Shown here in pieces: positions 43,318-43,792 of a stretch of DNA of 43,792 bases. Made by a program: the position numbers and the translations under genes. Below the pieces are notes generated by a model. That model made no database searches, had not been told where the DNA came from, and saw only the letters and a program-made list of their open reading frames with translations. Each line of letters begins with the position of its first letter. Positions within the stretch are counted from its first letter, which is position 1. Source of the stretch: CAWKAV01 sp963847735 (GTDB taxonomy: Bacteria > Desulfobacterota > Desulfuromonadia > Desulfuromonadales > BM103); NCBI GenBank assembly GCA_963847735.1, contig CAWKAV010000008.1, forward strand, positions 1 through 43,792, written 5' to 3'.

Positions 43318-43390
43318 GTCTTACTATAGCAGACACCCCGCGCCTGAGAAATCATTAACTTTGTGCTTTGCCGGGGACTTCTGACGGGCG

Positions 43391-43792
43391 TTAGCTCTCG
43401 ACAGTCACTTTCAGGATGGAGATCGTTGCCACGGGCACATCCTGATGCATGCCCCTGTTGCCGGTTTTGACCTTGCGAATCGCGTCCACCGTATCCATGC
43501 CGTCGATCACCTTGCCGAAGACGGCGTAACCGAAGCCTTGCGTGGTCGGTGCGGTGTGGTTAAGGAAGTGGTTGTCGGCAATGTTGATAAAGAACTGGCT
43601 GGTCGCACTATCGACCACCTGGGTGCGGGCCATGGCGATCGTGCCACGATCATTTTTCAGGCCGTTGCCCGCCTCGTTTTTGATCTGGGCCTTTTTATTG
43701 TCCTTGTCGCGCATGTCAGCGGTAAGACCACCACATTGGACCATGAAGCCGTCGATGACCCGGTGAAATATGGTGTCCTCGTAGAAGCCTTC
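43391..43792 (-). CDS. Cyclophilin-type peptidyl-prolyl isomerase, cut by the window edge
   Basis: The C-terminal 133 residues of a cyclophilin. The visible part starts EGFYEDTIFHRVIDGFMVQC, the substrate-binding Arg block of the family, and continues with TIAMAR, SATSQFFIN and FGYAVFGKVIDGMDTVDAI, all conserved. The N-terminal part (start, any signal peptide) lies beyond the window, so whether it is cytoplasmic PpiB or periplasmic PpiA cannot be told. Confidence 0.92.
   Translation of the reverse strand, partial: EGFYEDTIFHRVIDGFMVQCGGLTADMRDKDNKKAQIKNEAGNGLKNDRGTIAMARTQVVDSATSQFFINIADNHFLNHTAPTTQGFGYAVFGKVIDGMDTVDAIRKVKTGNRGMHQDVPVATISILKVTVES

Overview
The window looks like a chromosomal segment from a Desulfuromonadales-type deltaproteobacterium (Geobacter/Desulfuromonas/Geopsychrobacter relatives). 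This is an inference from gene content: NtrYX-like regulators, a succinyl-CoA:acetate CoA-transferase family enzyme, bacteriohemerythrin, a yebC-ruvC-ruvA-ruvB operon, a UbiB/phasin-like/patatin cluster and a CrcB-DUF190 pair. Gene density is high. Nothing shows a prophage, ICE or CRISPR array, and I see no tRNA gene.

Layout. 1-2713: the 3' part of a 23S rRNA gene, then 5S rRNA and a strong terminator. 2764-19124: a long, almost wholly minus-strand block, read from the right as class II fructose-bisphosphatase, AAK26 kinase-BON fusion, yebC-ruvC-ruvA-ruvB, a 775-aa protein of unknown function, QueH, patatin, phasin-like protein, UbiB-like kinase, the NtrY/NtrX-type two-component pair and a ZIP metal transporter. 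19277-25818: mainly plus-strand genes (rhodanese, a frameshifted glycerophosphodiesterase, MidA-like methyltransferase, NifU-like protein, XerC, peroxiredoxin). Set into these on the minus strand are bacteriohemerythrin, a membrane-anchored lipase and a broken DUF362 gene. 26030-29555 (minus): CoA-transferase, BamD and heat-shock sigma factor RpoH. RpoH has a CIRCE operator downstream of its promoter. 29750-31853 (plus): tiny lipoprotein, fluoride channel CrcB, DUF190, TerB-like protein, MnmM-type methyltransferase. 31893-37118 (minus): a compact five-gene envelope operon made of a LolA-like periplasmic carrier, two different FtsX/LolE-type permeases, an ATPase and an outer-membrane barrel. 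37278-43792: UbiE-type methyltransferase, Cys-rich FKBP, a 0.4-kb structured repeat element, an unknown protein, an RlmI-like methyltransferase, an alkaline-phosphatase-superfamily protein and a truncated cyclophilin.

Three things stand out. First, the LolCDE-like five-gene operon has its own carrier and barrel, so it is a candidate trans-envelope transport route with unknown substrate. Second, degenerate repeats phased at seven bases, built as purine-rich and pyrimidine-rich halves, sit flush against gene ends at several sites. Third, an approximately 430-bp gene-free element at 39021-39450 is bounded by divergent inverted repeats that keep the same chain of hairpins. Smaller points are the CIRCE site at rpoH, a one-base frameshift in the glycerophosphodiesterase, a decayed DUF362 gene, and a possible short reading frame directly behind ubiB. 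All statements come from reading the sequence by eye. No database search or folding program was run.
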